A stretch of DNA of 6,257 nucleotides from Chitinophagaceae bacterium (GTDB taxonomy: Bacteria > Bacteroidota > Bacteroidia > Chitinophagales > Chitinophagaceae): contig JALOMX010000127.1 of assembly GCA_025455245.1 (NCBI GenBank), forward strand, positions 1-6,257, read 5' to 3'. The position numbers and the translations under genes are program-made. Of the stretch, positions 6,045 through 6,257 are shown one piece after another. Below the pieces are notes generated by a model, which was given only the letters and a program-made list of their open reading frames with translations, was not told the DNA's origin and searched no databases. Within the stretch, counting starts at the first letter, position 1. Each line of letters begins with the position of its first letter.

Positions 6045-6257
6045 TTAATAATGGCATTTCTGACATTCTGTGCCGCCAATCTTTTCAACGGTCACACTGT
6101 CGAGCTTACCATTTTTCATGTCCTCATGGAACTTTTCATAAATGCTGTAAAACCCATTCTCTGCAAACTGAACCTTGGTTTCACGGTGGCAATTTATACA
6201 CCAACCCATGCTTAAATCGCTGAATTGGTAAACTTCACCCATTTCCTGTATTTCACC
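6045..6257 (-). CDS. actA: ActA, multihaem c-type cytochrome of alternative complex III (C-terminal 70 residues only)
   Basis: The frame is open from the right edge (6257) to the TAA at 6045-6047, so the gene begins outside the window; the internal Met at 6242 is not the true start. Two c-type haem sites are visible: C-I-N-C-H (bases 6186-6200) in the segment MGWCINCHRET, and C-Q-K-C-H (bases 6051-6065) in GGTECQKCHY, which ends the protein. This ending, one Tyr after the last haem motif, is how Bacteroidota ActA proteins finish. Full ActA is a membrane-anchored pentahaem cytochrome that takes electrons from ActB and hands them on, via ActE or directly, to cytochrome oxidase. Only two of the haem motifs can be counted here. 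The identity rests on these motifs plus its place directly before actB. Confidence 0.93.
   Translation of the reverse strand, partial: GEIQEMGEVYQFSDLSMGWCINCHRETKVQFAENGFYSIYEKFHEDMKNGKLDSVTVEKIGGTECQKCHY

Noticed and set aside
1..6257. A previously undescribed defence, mobile or biosynthetic system
   Set aside because: Every gene in the window is explained by the known ACIII operon. There are no transposase, integrase, toxin, nuclease or array signatures.

Overview
This window is a stretch of one respiratory operon, read entirely on the minus strand. It encodes alternative complex III (ACIII), the quinol:cytochrome c/HiPIP oxidoreductase that replaces the bc1 complex in many bacteria. In transcription order (right to left) it holds the 3' end of actA (multihaem cytochrome c), complete actB (a fusion of a molybdopterin-oxidoreductase-like domain and an iron-sulfur domain), complete actC (NrfD-like quinol-site membrane subunit), complete actD (DUF3341 membrane subunit) and the 5' part of actE (monohaem cytochrome c lipoprotein). 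Both ends of the window cut genes, so the operon continues on both sides. actF and possibly cytochrome oxidase genes are expected beyond the left edge, but that is inference.

The host is most likely a member of the Bacteroidota. The reasons are the actABCDE order, the ActB form with an extended Tat-like N-terminus, A/T-rich spacers, and start codons with no Shine-Dalgarno sequence. I cannot resolve the order or family.

Layout: 1-435 actE (5' part); 436-473 spacer; 474-1070 actD; 1071-1248 a 178-base spacer rich in heptamer-period repeats; 1249-2691 actC; 2692-2794 a spacer with two small potential hairpins; 2795-5956 actB; 5957-6044 a spacer with a short degenerate repeat; 6045-6257 actA (3' end). 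I see no RNA genes, mobile elements, CRISPR arrays or plus-strand genes.

From knowledge of the family, quinol is oxidised at a site in ActC facing the periplasm. Electrons pass through the ActB iron-sulfur clusters to the c-haems of ActA and ActE, and on to a terminal oxidase. ActD is a structural membrane partner. The system is known, not undescribed. The least explained parts are the spacers, especially the two heptamer repeat families between actC and actD.
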